Assembly (NCBI GenBank): GCA_964474755.1
Contig: CAYYUG010000002.1
Coordinates: 62,001 to 126,000, forward strand
Origin: GCA-2717185 sp964474755
GTDB taxonomy: Bacteria > Pseudomonadota > Alphaproteobacteria > UBA8366 > GCA-2717185
Length of the DNA stretch: 64,000 nt
Direction of reading: 5' to 3'
The notes beneath the pieces are model-generated. The model was not told where the DNA came from. It saw only the letters and a list, made by a program, of their open reading frames with translations, and searched no databases. Shown in pieces: positions 16,474 to 25,058 of the stretch; the first letter of the stretch is position 1, and each line of letters begins with the position of its first letter. The translations under genes and the position numbers were made by a program.

Positions 16474-17328
16474 TTAGGCTTCGACTGGCGTGTCGTTGCG
16501 TGCGCCCCATTCGGCCCACGAGCCATCATAGACGGGGACCGTCTCGTTGCCGATAAGGTACAAGCCAAGCGAAATAACACAGGCAGCAACGCCGGAGCCA
16601 CATGTTGTGATCATTGGTTGGCTGGTATCGGTGATGCTGGCGTTATTTAGTGCGGTCCGGATACCGTCTGCTGGCAAAATGGTCTTGCTTGAAGGGTCGA
16701 TAAACAGGTTTGCCGGCAGATTAACTGACCCTGGCATGTGGCCGGCGCGCAGGCCTGGTCGCGGTTCCGGGGCGGCCGCGTTGAAGCGGGCGGCTGGTCG
16801 CGCATCAACGACCAGCGCTTTTCGTACTTTCTGGTTGGCCAGCATCTGATCAACGGTACTCACGAGATACGAAACCGGTTTAGCGTGAAATGTGCCGTGC
16901 GTCTGGTCATTAATTTCATTGGAAACTGGCAGGTTTTCCGCAACCCATTTTGGCAGTCCGCCATTCAACACAGTGACTTTATCGTGGCCAAAGGTACGAA
17001 ACGTCCACCAGGCACGCGGTGCAGTCGATACGCCATGTACGTCGTAGACCACCACAATATCATCACTGTTGATGCCTAGCGCGCTCATTTGCGCGGCGAA
17101 CCTTTCTGCACTCGGCAGCATATGTGGCAGTAAGTTGTCGGTGTCGCGAATTTCATCGATATCGAACAGCATTGCGCCGGGTATATGCTGCTCTTCGAAT
17201 TCCAACTCCGCATCGCGGTTGGTTCCAGGTAGATGGTAACTGGCGTCCAGCACTTTAACGTTCGAGTCGGACAGGTGCGCTGCAAGCCAATCTGTTTCAA
17301 CTAGCGCGTCAGGGTTTGCATAGCTCAC
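16474..17328 (-). CDS. sseA: 3-mercaptopyruvate sulfurtransferase
   Basis: Moves sulfur from 3-mercaptopyruvate to thiols or cyanide, giving pyruvate. 284 residues with two rhodanese domains; the first (about 10-140) is inactive and the second (about 155-275) has the catalytic Cys243 in TTCGSGVAA. The CGSG loop is the mercaptopyruvate type; thiosulfate sulfurtransferases carry CRxGx[RT]. Other motifs: YDVHGVSTAPRAWWTFRTFG and RAGHMPGSVNLP. It lies 3' of the AlaX and cysK genes on the same strand, consistent with cysteine/sulfur metabolism. Confidence 0.93.
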   Translation of the reverse strand: MSYANPDALVETDWLAAHLSDSNVKVLDASYHLPGTNRDAELEFEEQHIPGAMLFDIDEIRDTDNLLPHMLPSAERFAAQMSALGINSDDIVVVYDVHGVSTAPRAWWTFRTFGHDKVTVLNGGLPKWVAENLPVSNEINDQTHGTFHAKPVSYLVSTVDQMLANQKVRKALVVDARPAARFNAAAPEPRPGLRAGHMPGSVNLPANLFIDPSSKTILPADGIRTALNNASITDTSQPMITTCGSGVAACVISLGLYLIGNETVPVYDGSWAEWGARNDTPVEA

Positions 17329-17357
17329 TGCTGTTCTCCTAGCGAATTTTACCTGGA

Positions 17358-18074
17358 CTATAATTCAAAAACTATATTTACCCGGCGGTTTCGCTTACCC
17401 TTGTTCTCGATCTTTGAGACGCGGACGCGGCCGACTTCGCCGGTGCGGGCCAGGTGGGTGCCGCCACATGGCTGCAAATCGACCTCCGGAATTTCTAGTA
17501 GCCGCACTTTTCCGCTGCCGCTGGGCGGGCTGACAGACATGGTTCGAACTAGGTCGGGGTTGTTGCTCAGTTCTTCATCGGTGATCCAGCGTGCTCCAAC
17601 CGTATGATCTTCTGCAACCAGCTTGTTGATCCCATCGGCAATCATTTCTTTATCGAGCGTCGCATCACCGATATCGAAATCAAGACTGCTTTTTTCTGTG
17701 CCGATCTTACCGCCAGTCACGCCGTATGGCACGACAGCACACATCAGATGAAGTCCAGTGTGCATGCGCATATGCTTGTAGCGACGATCCCAATCGATCC
17801 GCGCTATAACCGTATCGCCGGGCGCTGGCAGGACGGATCCTTCCGCCGGCACATGAACAACATTCTCGACGTCATCGCCTTTCACGGTGGTGATTATCGC
17901 AATTTCGGCGCCATCGCCGGTGATTAGGACACCGCTATCTCCAGGCTGGCCTCCGCCGGTTGGGTAAAAGACAGTCTGGTCGAGAACGATACCGCCTTTG
18001 TCGTTTATAGCCTCCACGGCCGCTTCACATTCCTTAAGATAGGCATCAGCCCGAAACAGTTCCTCGGTGATCAT
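17358..18074 (-). CDS. Alanyl-tRNA editing protein (AlaX type)
   Basis: Free-standing homologue of the AlaRS editing domain; removes serine or glycine wrongly attached to tRNA-Ala. 238 residues from the ATG at 18074, chosen because it overlaps the cysK stop by 4 bp (ATGA) and gives the normal N-terminus with TVFYPTGGGQPGDSG. Zinc ligands: HxxxH as HTGLH and the C-terminal CGGTHLARTGEVG. The length fits the medium AlaX class with both the N-terminal subdomain and the editing core. It is embedded between cysK and the sulfurtransferase. Confidence 0.92.
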   Translation of the reverse strand: MITEELFRADAYLKECEAAVEAINDKGGIVLDQTVFYPTGGGQPGDSGVLITGDGAEIAIITTVKGDDVENVVHVPAEGSVLPAPGDTVIARIDWDRRYKHMRMHTGLHLMCAVVPYGVTGGKIGTEKSSLDFDIGDATLDKEMIADGINKLVAEDHTVGARWITDEELSNNPDLVRTMSVSPPSGSGKVRLLEIPEVDLQPCGGTHLARTGEVGRVRVSKIENKGKRNRRVNIVFEL

Positions 18075-19078
18075 GCACTCTCCATCCAGTCGGGTACTGG
18101 CAATTCCTTCTCGCGGAGGAAGGCCGGGTTGAACAGTTTCGACATGTAGCGAGTACCGGAATCGCATAATACGGTGACAATTGTCTTGCCTGGTCCTAAG
18201 TCCTTGGCCATACGGATCGCGCCGGCAACGTTTATGCCACTTGAGCCACCCAGGCAAAGACCTTCTTCCTTGAGTAGGTCAAAGCAAATCTGTACCGCCT
18301 CTGCGTCAGAGATCTGATAGGCGTCATCCACTGGTGCGCCTTCGATGTTTTTGGTAATCCGGCCTTGGCCGATACCTTCGGTGATCGAGCTGCCTTCGGA
18401 TTTCAGTTCGCCATGTTTTACGTAGTTGTACATCGCGGCCCCCATCGGATCGGAGACCGCAGCCACGATGTCTTTGTTTTTTTCCTTCAAGAAAGAGCTA
18501 GTGCCGGCCAGTGTGCCGCCTGTACCGATTGCGCAGGTGAAGCCGTCGATCGTGCCTTCCGTTTGCTTCCAAATTTCTGGTCCCGTCGATTTGTAGTGGC
18601 CATTGCGGTTGGCTGTGTTGTCCCACTGGTTCGCCCACAAGGCGCCATTTGGTTCGGTCTTAGCGCGTTCGGCTGCCACCCGCTCAGAAACGTGGACGTA
18701 ATTGTCAGGGTTCCTGTAGGGTAAGGCAGCTACCTCCATTAGCTCCGCACCGCATAGCCGCAGCATGTCCTTCTTTTCCTGTGATTGGGTTTTCGGAATG
18801 ACGATCAAGGTGCGGTAGCCACGCGCGTTGCCTACCAGTGCCAGACCAATGCCGGTATTGCCGGCGGTGCCTTCGACAATTAATCCGCCAGGTTTGAGTA
18901 CGCCACGTTCTTCCGCGTCGAGTATAATATAAAGGCCTGCCCGGTCTTTAACCGAGCCCCCGGGGTTGAGGAACTCAGCCTTGCCCAAGATGGTGCAACC
19001 CGTCTCCTCAGAAGCCTTGCGAAGTTTGATTAGCGGGGTATTGCCAATCGAACCGATAAAGCCATCACGGAAGTCCAT
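18071..19078 (-). CDS. cysK: Cysteine synthase A (O-acetylserine sulfhydrylase)
   Basis: PLP enzyme making cysteine from O-acetylserine and sulfide. 335 residues, fold type II. IGNTPLIKL starts the protein; the PLP lysine is in NPGGSVKDRAG; EGTAGNTGIGLA is the substrate loop and GTGGTLAGT the phosphate cup. The C-terminus CDSGTRYMSKLFNP fits a CysK/CBS-like subgroup slightly longer than E. coli CysK. It heads the cysK-alaX-sseA run (4-bp overlap, then about 29 bp). A cystathionine beta-synthase role is the alternative. Confidence 0.9.
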   Translation of the reverse strand: MDFRDGFIGSIGNTPLIKLRKASEETGCTILGKAEFLNPGGSVKDRAGLYIILDAEERGVLKPGGLIVEGTAGNTGIGLALVGNARGYRTLIVIPKTQSQEKKDMLRLCGAELMEVAALPYRNPDNYVHVSERVAAERAKTEPNGALWANQWDNTANRNGHYKSTGPEIWKQTEGTIDGFTCAIGTGGTLAGTSSFLKEKNKDIVAAVSDPMGAAMYNYVKHGELKSEGSSITEGIGQGRITKNIEGAPVDDAYQISDAEAVQICFDLLKEEGLCLGGSSGINVAGAIRMAKDLGPGKTIVTVLCDSGTRYMSKLFNPAFLREKELPVPDWMESA

Positions 19079-19326
19079 TTTTACTCTTTCGGTCCATTAA
19101 ATTTTCCTCTAGTGCGATGGTTAGTAGCCCTGCTGAAATCGAAACATTCCGTAACTAAATCATACTAATCTTTTATAGTTTGTGTACTGATTTGCAAAAT
19201 TTCAGATTCTTCTTATTCGACAGTTCTATATTCCAATTGTTGCAGACTTATTTGAAACGCTTCGATTGTATTCTAGTTTAAAGGGCAAGGTATTAAGCCC
19301 TCTTCAGGTAGTTACTTTCGCGGGTG

Positions 19327-19929
19327 TTAAGTCCAGTCCCGCTGTAGCCTTGCACGGTTACGATCTAGCCACTGCAACCCCACTATGCTGATTGAATTGT
19401 CGAAATAATTGGCGTCTACCATGCCGAGCGCTTCTGAGAACGGGATCTCGAAAGCGCGGATATCTTCTCCTTCTTCTGCCATGCCATATAAGCCGCTGAT
19501 TCCATTTGCAGAAACTTCGGCGCAAAAAAGTGTGACGTGTTGGGTGGACCCGCCTGGACTCGCATAAAATGTCAGGGCCTGTTCTAGCCGACTGACGTTG
19601 CATCCAGTCTCCTCAAGCGTTTCCCTGCGAGCCACCTCAGCTACGCTTTCGCCTTCTTCAATCATGCCGGCGGCGATCGACACGCTCCAGGGCTTTGGGT
19701 CTCCTGCCGCGTACTTTCCATTGCGGAACTGCTCTATTAAGACGACTGAATCAAGGACGGGGTCGTAGGGAATGACCGCCACGACTGCACCATGCATCAC
19801 GACTTCTCGGTCGAGAAGCTCGGTCCAGCCGCCAGCAAACAATCGGTGCTTCAAATGCAACCGTACCATACGGAAAAATCCGTCGTGCAGGTTTCTGCTA
19901 GAATCGAGAACGACATCGTCTCGCGTCAT
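19327..19929 (-). CDS. NUDIX hydrolase, ADP-ribose pyrophosphatase type
   Basis: Hydrolyses ADP-ribose or related nucleotide sugars to AMP and ribose phosphate. About 200 residues. The Nudix box is complete: GMIEEGESVAEVARRE then TLEETG. Before it stand YDPVLDSVVLIEQFRNG and a DGFFRMVRLHLKHRLF segment, typical of the NudF/ADPRase group. I place the start at the ATG at 19929, since the next 66 codons upstream do not look like this family; the ribosome site there is weak, so the start is uncertain. Confidence 0.85.
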   Translation of the reverse strand: MTRDDVVLDSSRNLHDGFFRMVRLHLKHRLFAGGWTELLDREVVMHGAVVAVIPYDPVLDSVVLIEQFRNGKYAAGDPKPWSVSIAAGMIEEGESVAEVARRETLEETGCNVSRLEQALTFYASPGGSTQHVTLFCAEVSANGISGLYGMAEEGEDIRAFEIPFSEALGMVDANYFDNSISIVGLQWLDRNRARLQRDWT

Positions 19930-20161
19930 TATCGTATGCTTCACGTATGTCTCCGCTTGCAGAAATGTATGAAGTGGGGCACCGCCTGATGTCTGGAGCG
20001 CCGGTAGTTTGAACCCTCCCAGTTTATATGTTTTGATTCCCGTGGGTAAAACATTCCAGATAGCCCCAATTTCAACGTGCTCGGCGGTTTCGGTGCGGGC
20101 AACGAATGTTTTTGCAACGGAATGCAATAGGTGAATAGGTGAACGAAGGGCAGCCTGTTAT

Positions 20162-20794
20162 GAGAAATCGAAGCGATAGGTCTGACCGTAAGGAAATAGT
20201 GCACCCATTTGTGCGGGGCCTTGGTCAAAATCTCCAAGCATGCCAAGTCGACCAGCGTGAATTCCTATACACCGTTTCATTGTTCGGTTATAGCAGCGAT
20301 CAATAAGCTGATATTGAATATCCAAAGCCTACAGCAGTCGACACCGGTGTTTATCAGTCATAATCAAAGCGCGCCGCAGGACCTCGCCGGTGGGGCCATC
20401 GTCAAGTATCAGGGGCAGGTGCAGACTGAAGCATTCTTCAGCCTACCCTATCATCCCCATACTGAAGTCTCCGTCTCGTCCATCCCGTTCGCCGATCCCA
20501 TGTTGGCGAAGAGATGGGTTATTCCCAAAGAAATGCTGCCCAGCGCGTTCGATTTACCGTATGGCTGCGCCTTCGCGACCCTCTACCCGCGAGGGACCGG
20601 ATTTATNNNNNNNNNNNNNNNNNNNNNNNNNNNNNNNNNNNNNNNNNNNNNNNNNNNNNNNNNNNNNNNNNNNNNNNNNNNNNNNNNNNNNNNNNNNNNN
20701 NNNNNNCGGTGGCTATCAGCTTACCTGCGATCTATCGCGAGACGAACGCGAGGCGGTTGAGACTGTTATCGCGATCGAGGTAACGGCGTCTTGA
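20162..20794 (+). pseudogene. Relic of an oligopeptide/dipeptide ABC-transporter ATPase (OppF/DppF type)
   Basis: Three fragments in different frames line up in order with the C-terminal half of an Opp/Dpp ATPase. From 20202, HPFVRGLGQNLQ resembles the signature-motif region (usual YPHEFSGGxxQRxxIA) and ends at TAA 20304. One frame over, AAINKLILNIQSLQQ, then VFISHNQSA, match the D-loop/H-switch region. YQGQVQ, YHPHTE, SSIPFADP and LPYGCAFATLYPR match the characteristic Opp/Dpp tail. After the N-gap, GYQLTCDLSRDE ends it. The Walker A half is missing and conserved residues are lost, so it is dead. Part of the middle is hidden by the gap. Confidence 0.65.
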
Positions 20795-20813
20795 TAATCA
20801 AGCAGAAGACCGT

Positions 20814-21671
20814 ATGTCCAACAGCTTAAAAGGCATTCTCTGCCTAATCACGGCTGGTGCGATCTTGGCCTTCACCGATGGTTTGTCAAAATATTTGACG
20901 GGCGATTATCCGCCGGGTCAAATCTTGTTCTTCCGGTCAGTTTTCGTCTTTGTGCCCATCGCCATTATGGTGTGGCATAGAGGCGGGATGCGCAACGTGC
21001 GCATTATCGACCGGCGAGGACAGTTGATGCGTGGATTGTTCGCTGTCGTCACCTCCTATCTTTTCATGATCGCCATCAAGCACATGCCGCTGGCTGACAT
21101 GACGGCTATCATGTTTGCGACGCCGATTATAATGACTGCGCTGGCGCCCTATTTCCTAGGTGAACAGGTGGGCTGGCGTCGGTGGTTGGCGGTTATCGTG
21201 GGTTTCAGCGGGATCTTGCTGATGATCCGGCCGAGCGGCGATGCTTTGCTTTGGCCGGCGCTACTGGCGTTGGCGGCGACCTTTTTTAATAGCTTCCGCG
21301 ACATCGCGACGCGGCACCTCTCTAAAACAGAAGACGCCAACGGTATCATGATCTGCACCACAGCTTGTGTCATGCTGGGAGGGCTGTGCAGCTCATTGTT
21401 AGGCTGGCGGATGCCGGATCTTCAGGGGCTGGCCTTGTTTGCGTTGACCGGCTTCCTGCAAGGCTTCGGTCAGTATTTTCTCGTCGCCGCCTTCCTGTTC
21501 GGCGAGGCGGTCGTTGTGGCGCCATTTCGATACTTTACGCTGATCTGGGCGACTATTTACGGCTACCTGATGTTCGGGGATATCCCGGGAATCGACACCC
21601 TAACAGGGGCTGCCATCGTAGTCGGAAGCGGTTTGTTTATTTTTTATCGAGAAGCGAGAAGACGCAGCTAA
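20814..21671 (+). CDS. EamA/DMT-superfamily transporter
   Basis: 285 residues, about ten hydrophobic segments and two EamA repeats, an inner-membrane drug/metabolite carrier fold. ILAFTDGLSKYLTGDYPPGQILFFRS starts repeat one (split: ILAFTDGLSKYL and GDYPPGQILFFRS) and PLADMTAIMFATPI, LGEQVGWRRWLAVIVGF are typical internal motifs; repeat two starts near residue 145. Likely exports a small metabolite; the substrate is not predictable. It starts 20 bp after the Opp relic and is probably independent of it. Confidence 0.87.
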   Translation: MSNSLKGILCLITAGAILAFTDGLSKYLTGDYPPGQILFFRSVFVFVPIAIMVWHRGGMRNVRIIDRRGQLMRGLFAVVTSYLFMIAIKHMPLADMTAIMFATPIIMTALAPYFLGEQVGWRRWLAVIVGFSGILLMIRPSGDALLWPALLALAATFFNSFRDIATRHLSKTEDANGIMICTTACVMLGGLCSSLLGWRMPDLQGLALFALTGFLQGFGQYFLVAAFLFGEAVVVAPFRYFTLIWATIYGYLMFGDIPGIDTLTGAAIVVGSGLFIFYREARRRS

Positions 21672-21690
21672 GGAAGCACTATCGTTACGC

Positions 21691-21720
21691 AAAATATTGT
21701 TGATATCTCAGCAATATTTT
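21691..21720. terminator. AT-rich stem-loop after the DMT transporter gene
   Basis: AAAATATTG (21691-21699) pairs perfectly with CAATATTTT (21712-21720) around a 12-base loop, 20 bp after the transporter stop. The stem is AT-only apart from one pair and the T run is short, so it may be a weak terminator. Confidence 0.35.
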
Positions 21721-22437
21721 GGAGCCGTGGTTCAATCTTTATCGATTTAGATTTGGGTCAAGATGCGCGAAGATATTTTTCGGTGTCCCCGCACTTCGCC
21801 TTAGCGTTTCCCGTCTAGTCTGAGGTATCAGGCAAGCTAATGCTCATTGTCGGTAATTGCCTGATCGCAGTAGTCTTCGGCTGATCCTGTATTTATTCGA
21901 GGCTATAGCACTCAAAAAAAATGTGTCGCCAAAGGTAGGGAATTCTTCCGTGTCACATTTTCTATGACTGCATTGCTATACCTTGTTGCGTAAGTGCCGA
22001 TTATAAAGGAGCCCCCGGCTATCGGCTTTACCTTTGCCTTGCCTGAGCCGGGCGAGTTAATCCTGTTGTCGAACATATTGAATAGGAAGTAGGTGTCGAC
22101 CGACAGGAACTTGATAAAAGAAATGTCGCAGTGGAACAGCGCGTCCAAAAGGTTAACCGTGGGCAGCTGCGCTGTCCGTTCGCGATGTCATAAGCCCGAT
22201 GCAACTGATAGGCCATTCGATATATAAAAGATATCACTAGAGACGTTTGAGCGGTGCCGCGTACCGCTATTGATTGTTATAGTCCACCGTACAGTGATAA
22301 TTGCTTCAAGGACTGGATGTGACCTCGCAGATGATAACGAGACAAGGCGCTTGATTCAGACGAGGTGCGCTTCCTGATGAAGGTTGATGCTAATCTGATG
22401 CGCATGTTGCGCAATATTTGACCGCCAAGGAGGAAAC
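21721..22437. other. Long gene-poor stretch, possibly with a decayed minus-strand gene
   Basis: About 700 bp without a convincing gene. A minus-strand frame (about 21912-22148) contains LFHCDISFIKFLSVDTYFLF and NSPGSGKAKVKPIAGG, which look like protein but have no proper start; adjacent frames seem to continue it upstream, as after frameshifts. I could not name a family. The 3' end must hold the promoter of the PPOX operon. Confidence 0.35.
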
Positions 22438-23070
22438 ATGGGCGACACGTTACCGGCCAGCACGATCGATAGCCAAACGGCCCTGCGCGGTCTTTATAAG
22501 ATGCCGGGCGAGGTGGCGTCCAAGAAAGTGCTTTCCCAACTCGATGAGCACTGCAGGCAATTCATTAAATTGTCGCCTTTCCTGTGCATCTCCACGGCGG
22601 GGGCCGACGGTTCGGCGGATGTATCGCCACGTGGCGATGCGCCAGGCTTTGTTGGCGTGCCTGATGATGGGACCGTTGTGATCCCAGACCGGGTTGGTAA
22701 CAATCGACTCGATACGCTGGCAAATATTGTGGAAAACCCAAATGTTGGGTTAATTTTCTTTGTTCCGGGCTTTAACGATATCCTGCGCATCAATGGACAA
22801 GGTAAGATCGTCGATGATCCCGCGCTTTTGGTGCAATATGCGGTAGATGGTAAGCTCCCCGCGACGGCTGTCGTTATCACGGTGGTCGAGGCATTCCTGC
22901 ACTGCCCGAAAGCAATTATGCGCGCAAAACTATGGTCCGGCGAAGCCTTAACACCGCGCGATGTGATGCCGACGGCTGGTCAAATTTACAAAGACCAGAT
23001 TGCGCTAACGGAAAGTGCGGAGGATTTGGAGGCGGGCTTCGTCGCCAAACGGGCTCAAGGCTTGTATTGA
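22438..23070 (+). CDS. PPOX-class flavin-binding protein (pyridoxamine phosphate oxidase-like)
   Basis: 210 residues, split-barrel flavin fold. Contains FLCISTAGADGSADVSPRGD and DRVGNNRLDTLANIVENPNVGLIFFVPG, signatures of the MSMEG_1061/DR_2398-type family of putative FMN- or haem-binding proteins rather than true PdxH. An ATG at 22438 is preceded by an excellent AAGGAGG. First gene of a three-gene run with a class II aldolase and a histidine phosphatase. Biochemical role not established for this group. Confidence 0.85.
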   Translation: MGDTLPASTIDSQTALRGLYKMPGEVASKKVLSQLDEHCRQFIKLSPFLCISTAGADGSADVSPRGDAPGFVGVPDDGTVVIPDRVGNNRLDTLANIVENPNVGLIFFVPGFNDILRINGQGKIVDDPALLVQYAVDGKLPATAVVITVVEAFLHCPKAIMRAKLWSGEALTPRDVMPTAGQIYKDQIALTESAEDLEAGFVAKRAQGLY

Positions 23071-23081
23071 GGGAAGGTACG

Positions 23082-23849
23082 ATGGTGAGAGAGGCAGTTG
23101 ATCAATCTCTAGAAGACGTGCAATGGGCGGCTCGGCGAAGGCTCGCCGCAGCTTACCGCATCGTCCATCATCTTGGTTGGACTGAGACGATCTATGGTCA
23201 CTTAACTTTGCGGGTGCCCGGAACGCACAACTTCCTAATTAACCCCTGGGGGTTACGCTATGACGAGGTAACGGCGTCCAACCTGGTAGAAATCGATATA
23301 GATGGCAATGCGGTCGGTTCGAGCAATTATCCGGTAAACAAGGCAGGCTTCGTCATCCACAGCGCGATTCACGCCGGCCGTAAGGATTTGCATTGCGTCT
23401 TTCACATTCACACAACGGACGGCATGGCGGTGGCGGCGCAACAGGATGGACTGTTGCCAATCAGCATCATGGCGACAGGTTATTACGGCCGAATAGCTTA
23501 TCACGATTACGAAGGGCCAAGCCTCAACCTCGAAGAACGTGAGCGGTTAGTGTTGTCGATGGGCGACCATAAGAACTTGATCCTTCGCAATCATGGGTTG
23601 CTGACAGCCGGCACGACGGTGGAAGAGGCTTTCATTCTGATGTTCCGTCTTCAGCGCGCCTGCGAAATCCAGATCGCTGCGCAATCCGGCGGCAACGCGT
23701 TGACTATTCCTCCCAACGACGTCTGCGAGGAGTCCGCGCGCTTGACTGACGAATTTCTCGAAGGTAATGACGGCGCACCGGCGGGCGTTCTCGAATTCGA
23801 ATCTTATGTTCGGCTGATTGACAAGCTGGACCCTTCCTACAAACACTGA
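23082..23849 (+). CDS. Class II aldolase/adducin-family protein
   Basis: 255 residues from the ATG at 23082. Zinc-dependent fold related to fuculose-phosphate aldolase. The metal site is visible as HIHTTD (two His) and the later NHG in LRNHGLLTAG; the phosphate-loop region NPWGLRYDEVTASNLV is the adducin-head pattern. It begins 12 bp after the PPOX gene and is followed at 26 bp by a phosphatase, suggesting a small operon acting on a phosphorylated sugar or hydroxy acid. Many such proteins are decarboxylases or have unknown activity. Confidence 0.87.
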   Translation: MVREAVDQSLEDVQWAARRRLAAAYRIVHHLGWTETIYGHLTLRVPGTHNFLINPWGLRYDEVTASNLVEIDIDGNAVGSSNYPVNKAGFVIHSAIHAGRKDLHCVFHIHTTDGMAVAAQQDGLLPISIMATGYYGRIAYHDYEGPSLNLEERERLVLSMGDHKNLILRNHGLLTAGTTVEEAFILMFRLQRACEIQIAAQSGGNALTIPPNDVCEESARLTDEFLEGNDGAPAGVLEFESYVRLIDKLDPSYKH

Positions 23850-23874
23850 CCTTAAGGTTTAGGAGATCATTTTT

Positions 23875-24480
23875 ATGAATTCGCCGGAATGGCACCGCCG
23901 TATGCGCGATTTCGTTTTGGAGGCAGGCGGCTTGGCTCCCGTGACTGACTCATTTTATTTCTTGCGCCATGGTGAGACCGAACACAATAAGCGACGTATC
24001 ATCCAGACCCAGCATGGCGTTACTCTGAATGACACCGGCCGTAACCAAGCGCGCGCGGCTTCGGAGATACTAGTGCACCATGATTTCGTCGAGATCCATG
24101 CTAGCAATTTGGAGCGCACATGGGAGACGGCTGAGATTGTCAATGAAAAATGCGCAAAGCCGTTGCACAAACAATCGAACCTGTGGGAGCGCGATTGGGG
24201 TGATTGGGCCGGCCAATCTAACATCGACCTCAATTGGGGCGGTGACCCAGAAAATGGCGAGACACTACAACGCTTTACCCTGCGTACCCTCGACGGTTTT
24301 CGAGAAGTGCTGAACCATGGAAAGGAAATTTTGATCGTTGCTCATGGCGGCAACTACGCGGTCCTACTGGCCGCCTTCGGCCTGCCTCTCAACGGACCAA
24401 GGGTGGTTAAGAATGCGGAACCGATCCGCCTGACTAAGGACAGTTCAGGGCAAGGAGGGTGGACAGCGACGCATATTTAG
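23875..24480 (+). CDS. Histidine phosphatase family protein
   Basis: 201 residues, phosphoglycerate-mutase-like fold. The phospho-histidine motif is FLRHGETEHNKRR, with the paired GVTLNDTGRNQA arginine region and the second catalytic His in IVAHGGNYAVLLAAFG. WERDWGDWAG matches the mid-domain motif of small phosphatases. Good ribosome site (AGGAGA) before the ATG at 23875. Third gene of the PPOX-aldolase-phosphatase run. The substrate could be the phosphorylated compound handled by the aldolase-like protein. Confidence 0.87.
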   Translation: MNSPEWHRRMRDFVLEAGGLAPVTDSFYFLRHGETEHNKRRIIQTQHGVTLNDTGRNQARAASEILVHHDFVEIHASNLERTWETAEIVNEKCAKPLHKQSNLWERDWGDWAGQSNIDLNWGGDPENGETLQRFTLRTLDGFREVLNHGKEILIVAHGGNYAVLLAAFGLPLNGPRVVKNAEPIRLTKDSSGQGGWTATHI

Positions 24481-25058
24481 CTGTGGGAGTTGGCGTCACT
24501 TCCGCCGTAATAACGGAAAGTCGGCGTCTCTGTGATCGACACGGCACATGTGCTCGAATAGACGGGTGACGACTGAGGATCGCCTGGTTTTTCCACACAA
24601 CCATTAAATTTTATGCGTCGAAGATGGAGCGGTTGCCGCTGCTAGAAACGACGACAGGACCGAGATAGTCCGAGGACGCGAAGGCGGGTGCGTGTTTTGC
24701 GGTGAACTCGTGGATCCAGTCAAGCGTGCGCTTTTTTAGGTTTATTGACTGACTTTGGCTTTCCGGGTAGCGACTGTCGACGAAAAAACACCCTGAAAAA
24801 GAGCACAACGCGAAATAGAGCTTTAATCTGTGTCTAGCTCAAAAGTGCGGGTTCCGCTCGCATGTTGGTCGCTACAAGCCGGATCAGGGCGGTCTTAGCA
24901 ACGGATGTCGTTCGAGACATTCCTTTTTCAAGACCCAGCCTGAGACACTACCCAAGCCTATTTCGAGAGCTACTGGAGAAGTATCCCCCGGGATCCGGTC
25001 ATTGGGACCACCATCATCTAGGCCTATATGAACAGGGAGAGGAATACTTGGGGCGAGA
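24481..25058. other. Gene-poor stretch, possible gene fragments
   Basis: Nearly 580 bp between convergent genes. A minus-strand frame ending at 24611 encodes RTLDWIHEFTAKHAPAF and SSDYLGPVVVSSSG, protein-like but short and without an adequate start. A plus-strand frame ending at 25062 (LFRELLEKYPPGSGHWDHH) is similar. Both may be leftovers of lost genes. No RNA gene or repeat seen. Confidence 0.35.

Noticed and set aside
16292..16519. Minus-strand frame between the GNAT gene and the sulfurtransferase
   Set aside because: Overlaps the 3' end of the sulfurtransferase, Arg/Ser-rich shadow-like product, no convincing start or family.
22932..23081. Longer N-terminus for the class II aldolase
   Set aside because: The extra 50 residues overlap the PPOX gene and are shadow-like; the ATG at 23082 gives the normal family start.
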